From contig OY970334.1 of NCBI GenBank assembly GCA_963717445.1, forward strand, positions 3,534,001 through 3,598,000: a stretch of 64,000 nucleotides of DNA. The letters run 5' to 3'. Below are positions 1-7,597 of the stretch, one piece after another. The translations under genes and the position numbers were made by a program. Source of the stretch: JAGVPT01 sp963717445. GTDB taxonomy: Bacteria > Bacteroidota > Ignavibacteria > UBA10030 > UBA8401. The notes beneath the pieces are model-generated. The model was not told the origin of the DNA, ran no database searches, and saw only the letters and a program-made list of their open reading frames with translations. Numbering within the stretch: position 1 is the first letter of the stretch; each line of letters begins with the position of its first letter.

Positions 1-1439
1 ATTGTTTCAAAGACTGTTTGCTGGAGGTAAATAGGATGAAGGATCTCTATACCCAGGTAATGTTTTGCTTCACCCACAAAGTAGTCGCTTGCTGCTCCGA
101 TGTATATTCCTTTTTCGTCGAATGGCTTACCGTTGATTTCAAGCTTAGTGATTTGAACCTTTCCGTCCGCATCGCGTTTCCATTCGCATTGTATTCCCGA
201 CGTTTGAATCTTCAGATGCTGCTCGATATAATTGAGCACGATAGATTTTACCTCGGCCCCGCTCAACTGGAATGTCGTCAAGATATTTCTAAAAGGCAGG
301 ATTTCGAAAATGTCGCGTTTCGTTATCGGTCCCGCGGAAAGATTCTTCCTGATGCCGAAGTCGTTCATAAAACCAAGGTCGGCATGAGCGGCTTCGCGCT
401 GCGCATCCGAAAGAAAATCGCCGATTCCGGATTCCCCGTTGTCATCCCGGACCCAATCTTCCTTCAGTGTGCCGATAACCTGGCTGTAATCTTTTTCAAT
501 GCCATGCTGGACGGAGTCGATGAATGTCGATAATTCCGTTTTCGGGCGGGCGCTATCATACCATAGTTGAATGAGCTGACCGTTGTATTGTGTCACTTTT
601 TTATTTTCAACGGTCAAGTCAAGCACACCGAGGTTTTCACAGTAAGCTCCAGTCTGCACGATAATGACGCCGTTGATCAATTTCGGCTTTTTCAGTCGCG
701 TGTGCGAGTGCCCACCGACGATAACATTCAGACCGTGGACATTCATTGCGAGCACGGAGTCGTCGTCGACGCCTTCGTGTGTCAACGCAACGATCAGGTC
801 CGTCTTCGGCTGAAGTTCGTCAATGAATTTTTGCGTTGTTGCAGCCGGTGAAAGGACTTTGATTCCGACAAGCATGGTTTGGTTCACCAAGCCGTATAAT
901 CCCTGCGACATGACGCCGATGATGCCGATTTTCAGTCCGTTCTTTTCAATGATGACGTACGGTTTGTTGTTTACCGGGTAATCACCGTTGTCATTCACGA
1001 CATTCGCCGAGAGGGTCGGAAATTTTGCAATCATCGTAAGCCGCACTAAATTTTTCTGGCCAAGGTCGAAGTCGTGGTTGCCGAGACACCACGCTTCGCA
1101 GCCGATCATGTTCATCATTTGGAACAGCGCGCCGCCCAGGGCGCCGTGGTACTGGTACTCAGTAATAGGGTTGCCGGTCATAATGTCCCCGGCATCGAGG
1201 TACAATGTTGCGGTGTTAATTTTCCGGATGCTGTCGAGTGCAAACGAAAGTTCGTTGATGCCTCCGATCATTGGCTTCGGAGTTTCCCTCACCCACGTGG
1301 CTTCATGTGGAATAAAGCTTGCGTGGATATCGTTGGTATGAAGGATGGTGATTGATTTTGGCTGGGAGGCAAGGGGGAAAACGAACAAAATCGAAAGCAA
1401 GCCTAAAAGGAAAAAAGGTTTTGTAATGTGCGTGCGCAT
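1..1439 (-). CDS. Secreted 5'-nucleotidase / metallophosphatase, C-terminus off the window
   Basis: This is a UshA/5'-nucleotidase family enzyme that would dephosphorylate nucleotides or related phosphoesters outside the cytoplasm. The start at 1439 opens with a basic stretch and a hydrophobic core (FFLLGLLSILFVFPLA), a typical signal peptide. The metallophosphatase motifs follow in order: ILHTNDIHA, LDAGD, GNHDFDLG and VGGHSHT. The C-terminal 5'-nucleotidase domain then begins near KEDWVRDDNGESGIGDFL and GIRKNLSAGPIT. About 479 residues are present and the frame is open to the window edge, so the end is missing. The likely setting is the periplasm, scavenging phosphate or nucleosides. The exact substrate cannot be told from this sequence. 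Confidence 0.9.
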   Translation of the reverse strand, partial: MRTHITKPFFLLGLLSILFVFPLASQPKSITILHTNDIHASFIPHEATWVRETPKPMIGGINELSFALDSIRKINTATLYLDAGDIMTGNPITEYQYHGALGGALFQMMNMIGCEAWCLGNHDFDLGQKNLVRLTMIAKFPTLSANVVNDNGDYPVNNKPYVIIEKNGLKIGIIGVMSQGLYGLVNQTMLVGIKVLSPAATTQKFIDELQPKTDLIVALTHEGVDDDSVLAMNVHGLNVIVGGHSHTRLKKPKLINGVIIVQTGAYCENLGVLDLTVENKKVTQYNGQLIQLWYDSARPKTELSTFIDSVQHGIEKDYSQVIGTLKEDWVRDDNGESGIGDFLSDAQREAAHADLGFMNDFGIRKNLSAGPITKRDIFEILPFRNILTTFQLSGAEVKSIVLNYIEQHLKIQTSGIQCEWKRDADGKVQITKLEINGKPFDEKGIYIGAASDYFVGEAKHYLGIEILHPIYLQQTVFET

Positions 1440-1760
1440 AGGATATGGAAAGTTGGTGATAGGGTAAACAATTATTGTAGTTAGAAGATACGAATAAATC
1501 TGATTTTTTGGAATAGCTCTTTCTATCTTTCTAACTTTGTCGTATCTTGCATCCGAATTGCAATACTGTTTCGATTACACCTTGCCTGCAGAAAAGCGGG
1601 ATTTATGAATGGCCGATTCGGATGAATTTTGTGGGTTTCATTCGATAGAGACTTCATCCTGCTCGGTCTATAGGTGCGACACTCACGTGCGATGGAAGAA
1701 CTCAAATAACGTTTATGCTACGATTATTCGCTGCCTCTTAATGCCGACGCCGGAGGATTT
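1440..1760. other. Divergent intergenic region, no gene seen
   Basis: This 321-bp gap separates the minus-strand nucleotidase from the plus-strand glycogen phosphorylase, so it must carry both promoters. Only a ribosome binding site (CGGAGG near 1750) ahead of glgP is clear. The one small minus-strand open frame (1523-1705) has no recognisable domain or binding site. No convincing -35/-10 pair or structured RNA was found. Confidence 0.5.
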
Positions 1761-4322
1761 ATGACTCGCCCGATTTTCACCTATTCTGTTGCTCCATCTC
1801 TTCCCCAGCCTCTTCAACGCTTATACGCACTTGCGTACAATTTAATTTGGGTTTGGGACCACGAGCTTTTGGAATTATTCATGCGGCTTGACACCGATTT
1901 GTGGGAGGAATCTGACCACAATCCCGTTCGAATGCTGGGAGCGATCAAACAACATCGGCTGAACACGCTCGCACGTGACGAGGCGTTTCTCGGCGAGCTT
2001 GACCGGGCGTGGGATCGGTATGCACAGTACCTCGACGTAAGTGGAAGCTGGTTTCAAAAGCGATATGGAAAAGAAAGCGTTCCAACAGTAGCCTATTTTT
2101 CCGCAGAGTTCGGTCTGACGGAATGTGTGCCGAATTATTCGGGCGGTTTGGGAATTCTATCCGGCGACCATATCAAATCGGCAAGCGATCTTGGCATTCC
2201 GCTCGCCGGGATTGGATTGCTCTATCAACAAGGATACTTCAGCCAATATCTCAACGTGGATGGGTGGCAGCAGGAGCGATATCCTGAAAATGATTTCTAT
2301 ACATTGCCGATACAAATCGAGAAGGACAAAGATGATAAACCAGTCACGGTATCGGTCGAGTATCCCGGACGAACCGTTGTTGCGCAAGTGTGGCGGGTGC
2401 AAGCTGGGCGAGTTCCTGTTTTTCTGCTGGACACAAACATTGCTGTTAATTCTCAAGAAGACCAGGATATTACTGACCAACTGTACGGTGGAGATCGGGA
2501 GATGAGGATCAAGCAGGAAATAATGCTGGGGATAGGAGGCTACCGGGCATTGTGCGCAGTGGGTATGAAACCGACGGTCTGTCACATGAACGAAGGTCAT
2601 TCGGCGTTCCTTTCACTTGAGCAATGCCGTCAATTAATGAATGAAAATAAGATCTCCTTCGCCGAGGCCCGCGAAGCGGCAACTGCTGGAACAGTCTTTA
2701 CAACACATACTCCAGTTCCAGCCGGAAACGACTATTTTACTCCTGTGTTAATGGATAAATATTTTACAGAATTTTATAGAACGCTTGGAATTTCCCGCAA
2801 AGATTTTCTTGGATTGGGCCGAAGGAATGCAGATAACGACGCTGAAGATTTTTGCATGACGATTTTGGCCTTGCGAATGTCTGCATACAGCAACGGTGTG
2901 AGTAAACTTCACGGCGATGTCTCGCGATCGATGTGGCAGAATGTTTGGCCGGGTATACCGGCTCACGATACTCCGATCGGGTCTATAACGAATGGCATTC
3001 ATGTCCCATCATGGGTTAGCCGCGACATGGCGGGATTATTTGAACGATACCTCGGCCCCAGATGGAAAGACGATGTCAGCGAGAATGCACTGTGGAGTTT
3101 TGTGCACCGGATTCCGGATGAAGAACTTTGGCGGACGCATGAGCGGAGACGGGAGCGGCTTGTCGCGTTTGCCCGTCAGCGGCTCCATTCTCAACTTGAA
3201 TCTCGAGGGGCTTTGCGCAATGAAGTTGCCAAGGCGTCCGAAGTTCTCAACCCCGATGCTCTGACCATCGGTTTTGCCAGGCGCTACGCAACGTACAAAA
3301 GGGCCACATTGCTTCTCCGCGACGCAGAACGCTTGATTCGTATTCTTGGCGATAAAGACCGGCCTGTGCAGATTATTTTTGCGGGGAAGGCTCATCCAAT
3401 GGATAACCCTGGAAAAGAATTCATTAGAGACATCATTCATTTTGCACGGCAGCCCGAAGCCCGCCGCCGTATGGTCTTTATTGAAGATTACGACATGGTT
3501 GTTGCCCGCTATCTTGTGCAAGGGGTCGATGTTTGGCTGAACACACCCCGGCGTCCCCTCGAGGCGAGCGGAACTAGCGGGATGAAAGCATCGGTGAACG
3601 GCGCACTCAACCTTAGCGTTCTTGACGGCTGGTGGGTAGAGGCGTTCAACGTCAACACTGGCTGGGCGATCGGGCGCGGAGAAGAGTACGGCGATGAAAA
3701 ATATCAGGATGAAGTCGAATCCAACGCGCTCTACGACCTTCTCGAAAAGGAACTGGTTCCCTTGTTCTACAACCGTGGCGCCGACGGACTGCCCCGCGCA
3801 TGGATCAGCAAGATGAAAACGTCGATGCGCGAAATCTGCCCTTTCTTTAATACTAACAGAATGGTGAAAGAGTACGCTGAAGAATATTACTTGCCCGCCC
3901 ATCACCGGCATACATCGCTCACAGCCGAAAAAATGAAAGGGGCGAAAGCGCTTGCAGTATGGCGGGCGAAAGTGCAACAAAGCTGGCCGGGCATCAAAAT
4001 CGTAGAGGTTAAATCGGACGGGCAGAAAGGGATGAAAGTCGGCGAGTCGCTGGATGTTCGCGCATCGATCGATCTCGGCGCCTTGACTCCGGACGATGTT
4101 ACCGTAGAATTATACCATGGCACTCTCAATTCTGACGGCGAGATAGTGAAACCAACAGTCCTTCCAATGGCCGCTTCCGGAAAGCCGAAAGGAAGGTTAT
4201 TTGAATTCCTCGGCACGATTAAGTCGGAATCGAGCGGACGCCAGGGGTACACCGTCCGCCTGCTTCCTCATCACCGGGAAATCGACAATCCTTCCAAACA
4301 AGGGTTGGTTCTCTGGGCGTAA
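1761..4322 (+). CDS. glgP: Alpha-glucan (glycogen) phosphorylase, GT35, DUF3417 type
   Basis: The enzyme cleaves alpha-1,4-glucans with phosphate to give glucose-1-phosphate in the cytoplasm. The 853-residue protein starts with the DUF3417 region typical of the bacterial/archaeal short phosphorylases (LYALAYNLIWVWDHE). It continues with YFSAEFGL, NYSGGLGILSGDH and HMNEGHSAF, and has the pyridoxal-phosphate segment EASGTSGMKAS with the cofactor lysine near residue 609. GGAGG 9 nt upstream fixes the ATG. It is monocistronic here. Long minus-strand frames inside it (for example 3036-3980) are shadows. The nearby phosphohexomutase at 45-46 kb could act on glucose-1-phosphate, but that link is inference. 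Confidence 0.95.
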   Translation: MTRPIFTYSVAPSLPQPLQRLYALAYNLIWVWDHELLELFMRLDTDLWEESDHNPVRMLGAIKQHRLNTLARDEAFLGELDRAWDRYAQYLDVSGSWFQKRYGKESVPTVAYFSAEFGLTECVPNYSGGLGILSGDHIKSASDLGIPLAGIGLLYQQGYFSQYLNVDGWQQERYPENDFYTLPIQIEKDKDDKPVTVSVEYPGRTVVAQVWRVQAGRVPVFLLDTNIAVNSQEDQDITDQLYGGDREMRIKQEIMLGIGGYRALCAVGMKPTVCHMNEGHSAFLSLEQCRQLMNENKISFAEAREAATAGTVFTTHTPVPAGNDYFTPVLMDKYFTEFYRTLGISRKDFLGLGRRNADNDAEDFCMTILALRMSAYSNGVSKLHGDVSRSMWQNVWPGIPAHDTPIGSITNGIHVPSWVSRDMAGLFERYLGPRWKDDVSENALWSFVHRIPDEELWRTHERRRERLVAFARQRLHSQLESRGALRNEVAKASEVLNPDALTIGFARRYATYKRATLLLRDAERLIRILGDKDRPVQIIFAGKAHPMDNPGKEFIRDIIHFARQPEARRRMVFIEDYDMVVARYLVQGVDVWLNTPRRPLEASGTSGMKASVNGALNLSVLDGWWVEAFNVNTGWAIGRGEEYGDEKYQDEVESNALYDLLEKELVPLFYNRGADGLPRAWISKMKTSMREICPFFNTNRMVKEYAEEYYLPAHHRHTSLTAEKMKGAKALAVWRAKVQQSWPGIKIVEVKSDGQKGMKVGESLDVRASIDLGALTPDDVTVELYHGTLNSDGEIVKPTVLPMAASGKPKGRLFEFLGTIKSESSGRQGYTVRLLPHHREIDNPSKQGLVLWA

Positions 4323-4447
4323 AATATGTAATTGTGGGTGTGGGTAGTGGAGCATGTTGAATATTCAGAATAAAACAAATATCATATGCGCCTCACGAAG
4401 ATGCCTTCGACACGTGGGCATGACAATTTTTTAATCAACTTGAGCCA

Positions 4448-4604
4448 GTACCCAAACTGCGGAAGTGGTCAATTTTGCGTTCTTGCTAAAGGTGACGCAC
4501 ACCTGATTCCAAAAATTCAAATATACCAAAATATTTGGTAAGGTAAATCGGCAAGGTGTCCGTCACCTTACCAAACTTGAGCACTACCCAAACTGCGGTA
4601 GTGG
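4448..4604. repeat. Family A intergenic repeat, copy 1, with nested inverted repeats
   Basis: A direct repeat TACCCAAACTGCGG bounds the element at 4449 and 4586. Between the copies lie two overlapping inverted repeats. AAGGTGACGCACACCT (4489-4504) pairs 15/16 with 4554-4569, and TTTGGTAAGGT (4534-4544) pairs perfectly with 4565-4575. The two stems share the same right arm and so are mutually exclusive. The segment GTGGTCAATTTTGCGTTCTTGC (4465-4486) reappears in reverse complement, with one mismatch, at 33108-33129. Confidence 0.7.
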
Positions 4605-4636
4605 GCTACTTTGAGTATTCAAGATAAAAAATGAAT

Positions 4637-4728
4637 TGTCATGCCCGCGAAAGCGGGCATCCAGACCTAATTGAATGGATTCCGGCTTTCGCTCGACAAG
4701 TCGTCGTAGTCTGGCGACCGGAATGACA
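4637..4728. repeat. REP-like hairpin element
   Basis: A perfect 8-bp stem with a GAAA loop lies at 4641-4660 (ATGCCCGC / GCGGGCAT). The element is bounded by TGTCAT at 4637 and ATGACA at 4723. This layout matches the widely dispersed bacterial 'GTCATGCCCGC' hairpin repeats. A related GTCAT-bounded segment lies at 30016-30130. Confidence 0.55.
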
Positions 4729-4849
4729 TTTACTTTGAAAGTGTACCACTACCCAAACCGCACATTTCGTGCTTTCGAAATCGAAATTGATTATATTGAA
4801 CTATTCAAATTTGCCGACTCGTCATTCAACCAATTGAAAGGGAAGCACC

Positions 4850-5344
4850 ATGCTTAGCAAAGGAATTCAGGATGCAATAAACGATCAGATCAACAAGGAA
4901 TTGTATTCATCCTATTTGTATCTTGCAATGTCATCCTATTGCGCCGAGTCTAATTTATCCGGTTTTGCAAGCTGGATGAAGGTTCAGAGTACAGAAGAGT
5001 ACGGCCATGCAATGAAGTTTTACGGTTATGTAATCGAACGGAATGGACACGTCGAGCTGGAAACGATCGACAAGCCGCATGCGAAATTCAAATCGCCCGC
5101 CGATGTATTCAAGCAAGTGCTTGAACACGAACAGAAGGTGACCGGAATGATCAACAAGCTGTACGAGCTTGCAATCAAAGAAAAAGATTATCCAACGCAA
5201 ATCATGCTCGAATGGTTTATCACCGAGCAGCTGGAAGAAGAGAAGAACGCCGGCGACATTCTCGAGCAATTGAAAATGATTGGAGATTCGCCGGTGAGTT
5301 TGATCATGATGGACAGGCAGTTGGCGACTCGTGCAAATAAGTAA
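4850..5344 (+). CDS. ftnA: Ferritin (non-haem)
   Basis: A 164-residue four-helix ferritin that would oxidise and store iron in a 24-subunit cytoplasmic shell. The di-iron ligands sit at the canonical FtnA positions: Glu17, Glu50 and His53 (EEYGH), Glu94, Gln127 and Glu130. The length is standard. A GAAAGGG site lies 8-14 nt before the ATG. It appears monocistronic, with a weak hairpin plus T-run after it. The haem and copper-rich respiratory chain elsewhere in the window fits a cell with high iron demand, but no direct link is visible. Confidence 0.95.
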   Translation: MLSKGIQDAINDQINKELYSSYLYLAMSSYCAESNLSGFASWMKVQSTEEYGHAMKFYGYVIERNGHVELETIDKPHAKFKSPADVFKQVLEHEQKVTGMINKLYELAIKEKDYPTQIMLEWFITEQLEEEKNAGDILEQLKMIGDSPVSLIMMDRQLATRANK

Positions 5345-5371
5345 TCGGCATGAATGATCCATTGATCAAAG

Positions 5372-5409
5372 AAAAGGCCGTACGGGTGAACAATCCTTAC
5401 GGTTTTTTT
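5372..5409 (+). terminator. Possible intrinsic terminator after ferritin
   Basis: A short stem CCGTA (5378-5382) with TACGG (5398-5402) is followed at once by seven T residues. An A-run on the left side can extend the stem. The stem is weak, so this is tentative. Confidence 0.45.
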
Positions 5410-5523
5410 GTGAATCATATTCCGGACACGCTCAAACTATGTCGGGCTAAATTCTCATTTCCGAATACACCCCAAAGGAATTATCTTAACCACGAAGCTG
5501 TACTACAATCATAGAGGACGTTT

Positions 5524-5976
5524 ATGCCCGCAAGACTGTTCATCACGGTCATTGGTTTTAATTTTCTCGTCGTTATTTTTCTCGCTGGGGTTGTTGTGGT
5601 CTATTTTCGCCCACATCACTTCGGGATCATGGCGTCGCTCTTTTTCGGATGGTTAACGGGATTCATTAATCTCGGGACATCGGAACCTCAATTCCCGGCG
5701 TTGCTTCTTCTTGCATTCGGGTTCTTTTTGGGATTTACAACACCCAAGAGCATTTGGAAATATGCAGTAATTCTTGGAGTATTTGTTCCTCTTTCACAAT
5801 TCATCTCGATTCTCGTGACGGATCAAAAAGAATTGCTTTTTTCAGACGGTGTTGGCTCGTTCGTTGCCTTTCTCCCGGCATTCGGAGGGGCATATTTAGG
5901 AAAGGTCATTGCAGGCGTTCATCGGACGAAGCCAGGTTCGGTGAACGGACTCATCGCCGGCGAAAGTCATCCATGA
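5524..5976 (+). CDS. Small integral membrane protein, unknown
   Basis: A 150-residue protein with about four hydrophobic segments (residues 5-28, 32-50, 58-76, 83-98) and a further one near 108-128. No family motif was recognised. AGAGGA 5 nt before the ATG supports the start. It is followed after 12 nt by a 42-residue membrane ORF and then a 246-residue membrane protein, so the three look like one transcription unit. It could be a small channel or a component of a membrane complex, but nothing in the sequence identifies a substrate. Confidence 0.7.
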   Translation: MPARLFITVIGFNFLVVIFLAGVVVVYFRPHHFGIMASLFFGWLTGFINLGTSEPQFPALLLLAFGFFLGFTTPKSIWKYAVILGVFVPLSQFISILVTDQKELLFSDGVGSFVAFLPAFGGAYLGKVIAGVHRTKPGSVNGLIAGESHP

Positions 5977-5988
5977 AAGGAGCCTGAT

Positions 5989-6117
5989 ATGCCCCGTGCG
6001 AGTATGTTTGTACATCGAGTAGAGAAATTCCTTATTGTTCCGATTGTCATTTTGGCTCTCATCGTATTCTATTGTGTTCATGCGTTGCTCCATAGATCGC
6101 AGTCACATGTCCAATAA
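5989..6117 (+). CDS. 42-residue single-pass membrane mini-protein
   Basis: A short gene with an AAAGGAG site 6 nt before the ATG. It encodes 42 residues with a basic N-terminus (MPRASMFVHRVEKF) and one transmembrane stretch (LIVPIVILALIVFYCVHALL). Spacing is tight: 12 nt after the upstream membrane gene and three bases before the next ATG. The ribosome binding site, placement and composition argue for a real gene. It has no recognisable family and is probably an accessory subunit of whatever its two neighbours form (inference). Confidence 0.6.
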   Translation: MPRASMFVHRVEKFLIVPIVILALIVFYCVHALLHRSQSHVQ

Positions 6118-6120
6118 TAG

Positions 6121-6861
6121 ATGACGGTCGATGTGATGTCTCACTACGTAGTGCTATCTGATTTGAAACAAGAGACCAAACGCTCTGCAATTCGTTTTGC
6201 CGTCGTCGTTATATTTTCAATCGCTATGGCATGGATGGAATCCTCGACGGTTGCGTACTTGCGCACGCTTGTACATCGCGTTGAGCCGTACCAACAATTG
6301 CCGTTACCGATTGCTGATGCATTTGGTGTGACGGAACTTGTTCGTGAAGCCGCAACGCTTGTGATGTTGATCAGTGCCGGCTGGCTTGCCGGTACATCGT
6401 GGAAAAACCGGCTTGGCTTCTTCATGTTGGCATTCGGAGTTTGGGATATTTTCTACTATCTCTTTTTGAAAATCATTGTTGGCTGGCCTCATTCGCTTTT
6501 TGACTGGGATATTTTGTTTCTCATTCCGGTTCCATGGTGGGGCCCCGTATTGTCGCCAATGCTTGTTTCTCTCGTATTGATTATTTTTGGATGCACATTG
6601 GCTCAAAGTGAAATCAATAAATGGACATTGCGGCTGGGAAAATTGAGCTGGTATTTCCATCTGGTCGGAATTGCAGGGGCATTGTACGTCTTTATGGCTC
6701 ACTCGATTAAGATCCTCACACAAGGCTCAAGTGATGTTCGCACACAGCTCCCAGTGCAGTTCAATTGGACACTCTTCCTTCTTTCACTTGTTTTTATGGT
6801 GATGCCGATTGTGGAAATGGGAATTCGATATTTAAAAGCGCAAAATGTTAAAGTTGCTTGA
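6121..6861 (+). CDS. Multi-pass membrane protein, unknown
   Basis: A 246-residue protein with about six hydrophobic helices and conserved-looking motifs WDIFYYLFLKIIVGWP and WDILFLIPVPWWGPV at the membrane boundary. I do not recognise the family with certainty; similar uncharacterised proteins occur in other bacteria. An internal ATG (6136) is an alternative start, since no good ribosome binding site precedes 6121. Its stop codon overlaps the -35 box of the cysteine-leader promoter that follows. Confidence 0.7.
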   Translation: MTVDVMSHYVVLSDLKQETKRSAIRFAVVVIFSIAMAWMESSTVAYLRTLVHRVEPYQQLPLPIADAFGVTELVREAATLVMLISAGWLAGTSWKNRLGFFMLAFGVWDIFYYLFLKIIVGWPHSLFDWDILFLIPVPWWGPVLSPMLVSLVLIIFGCTLAQSEINKWTLRLGKLSWYFHLVGIAGALYVFMAHSIKILTQGSSDVRTQLPVQFNWTLFLLSLVFMVMPIVEMGIRYLKAQNVKVA

Positions 6862-6885
6862 CAATTGTCTAAACATCGTTATATT
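6858..6885 (+). promoter_or_regulatory. Promoter of the cysteine-leader operon
   Basis: A perfect TTGACA (6858-6863) is followed after 16 nt by TATATT (6880-6885). A start 7-8 nt downstream would fall at 6892-6894, which is at or within two bases of the leader ATG (6894). There is no ribosome binding site, so the leader would be translated from a leaderless or near-leaderless mRNA. Confidence 0.6.
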
Positions 6886-6893
6886 TAAATATA

Positions 6894-7022
6894 ATGAAGG
6901 TCAGTAATTCCCATATCGATGTAGTATGCTGTTGCTCAAACGTTTGTTGTTGTGCAGCATGTTGTTGCTGTACTCCGAGCGATGTTCTCGATAGAAGTGG
7001 AAAGATAGCTGGCGATACTTAA
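6894..7022 (+). CDS. Cysteine-rich leader peptide (attenuator sensor)
   Basis: A 42-codon ORF with ten cysteine codons in three runs: Cys12-14, Cys18-20 and Cys23-26 (CCCSNVCCCAACCCC). The runs are followed by a plain 16-residue tail ending in TAA. The composition is far from any structural protein and is what a ribosome-stalling sensor of charged tRNA-Cys needs. Directly downstream come an antiterminator/terminator pair and an operon of DUF4395 and a sulfurtransferase, both sulfur-linked. Polycysteine leaderless ORFs acting as cysteine attenuators are established in mycobacteria. The same logic here is inference from layout. The peptide itself probably has no function. Confidence 0.8.
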   Translation: MKVSNSHIDVVCCCSNVCCCAACCCCTPSDVLDRSGKIAGDT

Positions 7023-7063
7023 GAAGCCGCAGATAAGTTTTAAAAAACGAACCCTCTTCTATC
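6990..7063 (+). promoter_or_regulatory. Predicted antiterminator hairpin of the cysteine attenuator
   Basis: GATAGAAG (6990-6997) pairs perfectly with CTTCTATC (7056-7063). After one mismatch, GG (6999-7000) pairs with CC (7053-7054). This uses the left arm of the terminator (7050-7059), so the two structures exclude each other. The left arm lies in leader codons 32-36, about 20 nt past the last cysteine codon. It is exposed when a ribosome stalls on cysteine and covered when the ribosome reaches the stop at 7020. Confidence 0.6.
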
Positions 7064-7081
7064 ACGAAGAGGGTTTTTTAT
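7050..7081 (+). terminator. Intrinsic terminator of the cysteine attenuator
   Basis: A perfect 10-bp stem AACCCTCTTC / GAAGAGGGTT with a six-base loop (7060-7065) is followed by a T-run. It lies between the leader stop (7022) and the DUF4395 start (7113), where it would block the operon unless the antiterminator forms. Confidence 0.85.
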
Positions 7082-7112
7082 TTATTACTATTCTTTGAAA
7101 GGAAACACGGGT

Positions 7113-7577
7113 ATGCCAAACGGAATTTCACTCGTCGACCGTACAGCGCTTAAATTTAATCAAGGATCGATCGTCATAATGATCGTGGTCGCATTTGTAC
7201 TCCAGCTTCCCTTGCTTATAGCTCTGCTCGCGCTCGTGCTGTTGGTGGGAACGATTGTTCCTTCTGCAGGAATATTCAAACTTTTCTACGCTCAGGTTCT
7301 TCGTCCATTGCGGATTTTACATCCCGATGTTGTCGAAGAAGATAATGCACAACATGTATTTGCCCAAGGGCTAGGAGGGGTGTTTTTAAGTGTTGCATTC
7401 ATTTTTCTTGCCGTGATCAACCGGCCGATTGTTGGATGGATTATTTCATTTCTGGTTGCGGCACTTGCGCTTGTTAATTTGACAGTCAATTTCTGTCTCG
7501 GATGCGTTCTTTATCTTCGGTTACGGCGGCTGTCATTTTTCACGAGAGCGTTTTTTAAGCGTGTTACAACTAACTAA
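7113..7577 (+). CDS. DUF4395 family membrane protein
   Basis: A 154-residue membrane protein with the DUF4395 hallmarks: an N-terminal VDRTALKFNQG motif, hydrophobic hairpins, and a C-terminal CLGC pair (Cys128, Cys131) followed by a basic tail. GAAAGGA 9 nt before ATG 7113 fixes the start; an upstream TTG at 7095 overlaps that site and is rejected. DUF4395 proteins often sit beside rhodaneses, as here (20 nt to the next gene). The conserved cysteine pair suggests a role in sulfur or thiol handling at the membrane, but the biochemical function of the family is not established. Expression is predicted to depend on the cysteine leader upstream. Confidence 0.85.
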   Translation: MPNGISLVDRTALKFNQGSIVIMIVVAFVLQLPLLIALLALVLLVGTIVPSAGIFKLFYAQVLRPLRILHPDVVEEDNAQHVFAQGLGGVFLSVAFIFLAVINRPIVGWIISFLVAALALVNLTVNFCLGCVLYLRLRRLSFFTRAFFKRVTTN

Positions 7578-7597
7578 TTACTACCCAAGGAGGACTT

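Larger units (their letters stand above)
4323..4849. other. Repeat-filled intergenic region ahead of ferritin
   Basis: This 527-bp stretch holds no credible gene. It contains two kinds of dispersed repeat (listed separately at 4448-4604 and 4637-4728), plus a further partial CACTACCC copy at about 4747. The last ~100 bp should hold the ferritin promoter, but no iron-box-like palindrome was recognised. Confidence 0.6.

Noticed and set aside
3036..3980. 314-codon minus-strand frame inside glgP
   Set aside because: It lies wholly antisense to a clear GT35 gene, shows no domain, and has no ribosome binding site; it is a shadow frame.
7095..7112. TTG start for the DUF4395 gene
   Set aside because: It overlaps the ribosome binding site of the ATG at 7113 and adds residues not typical of the family.
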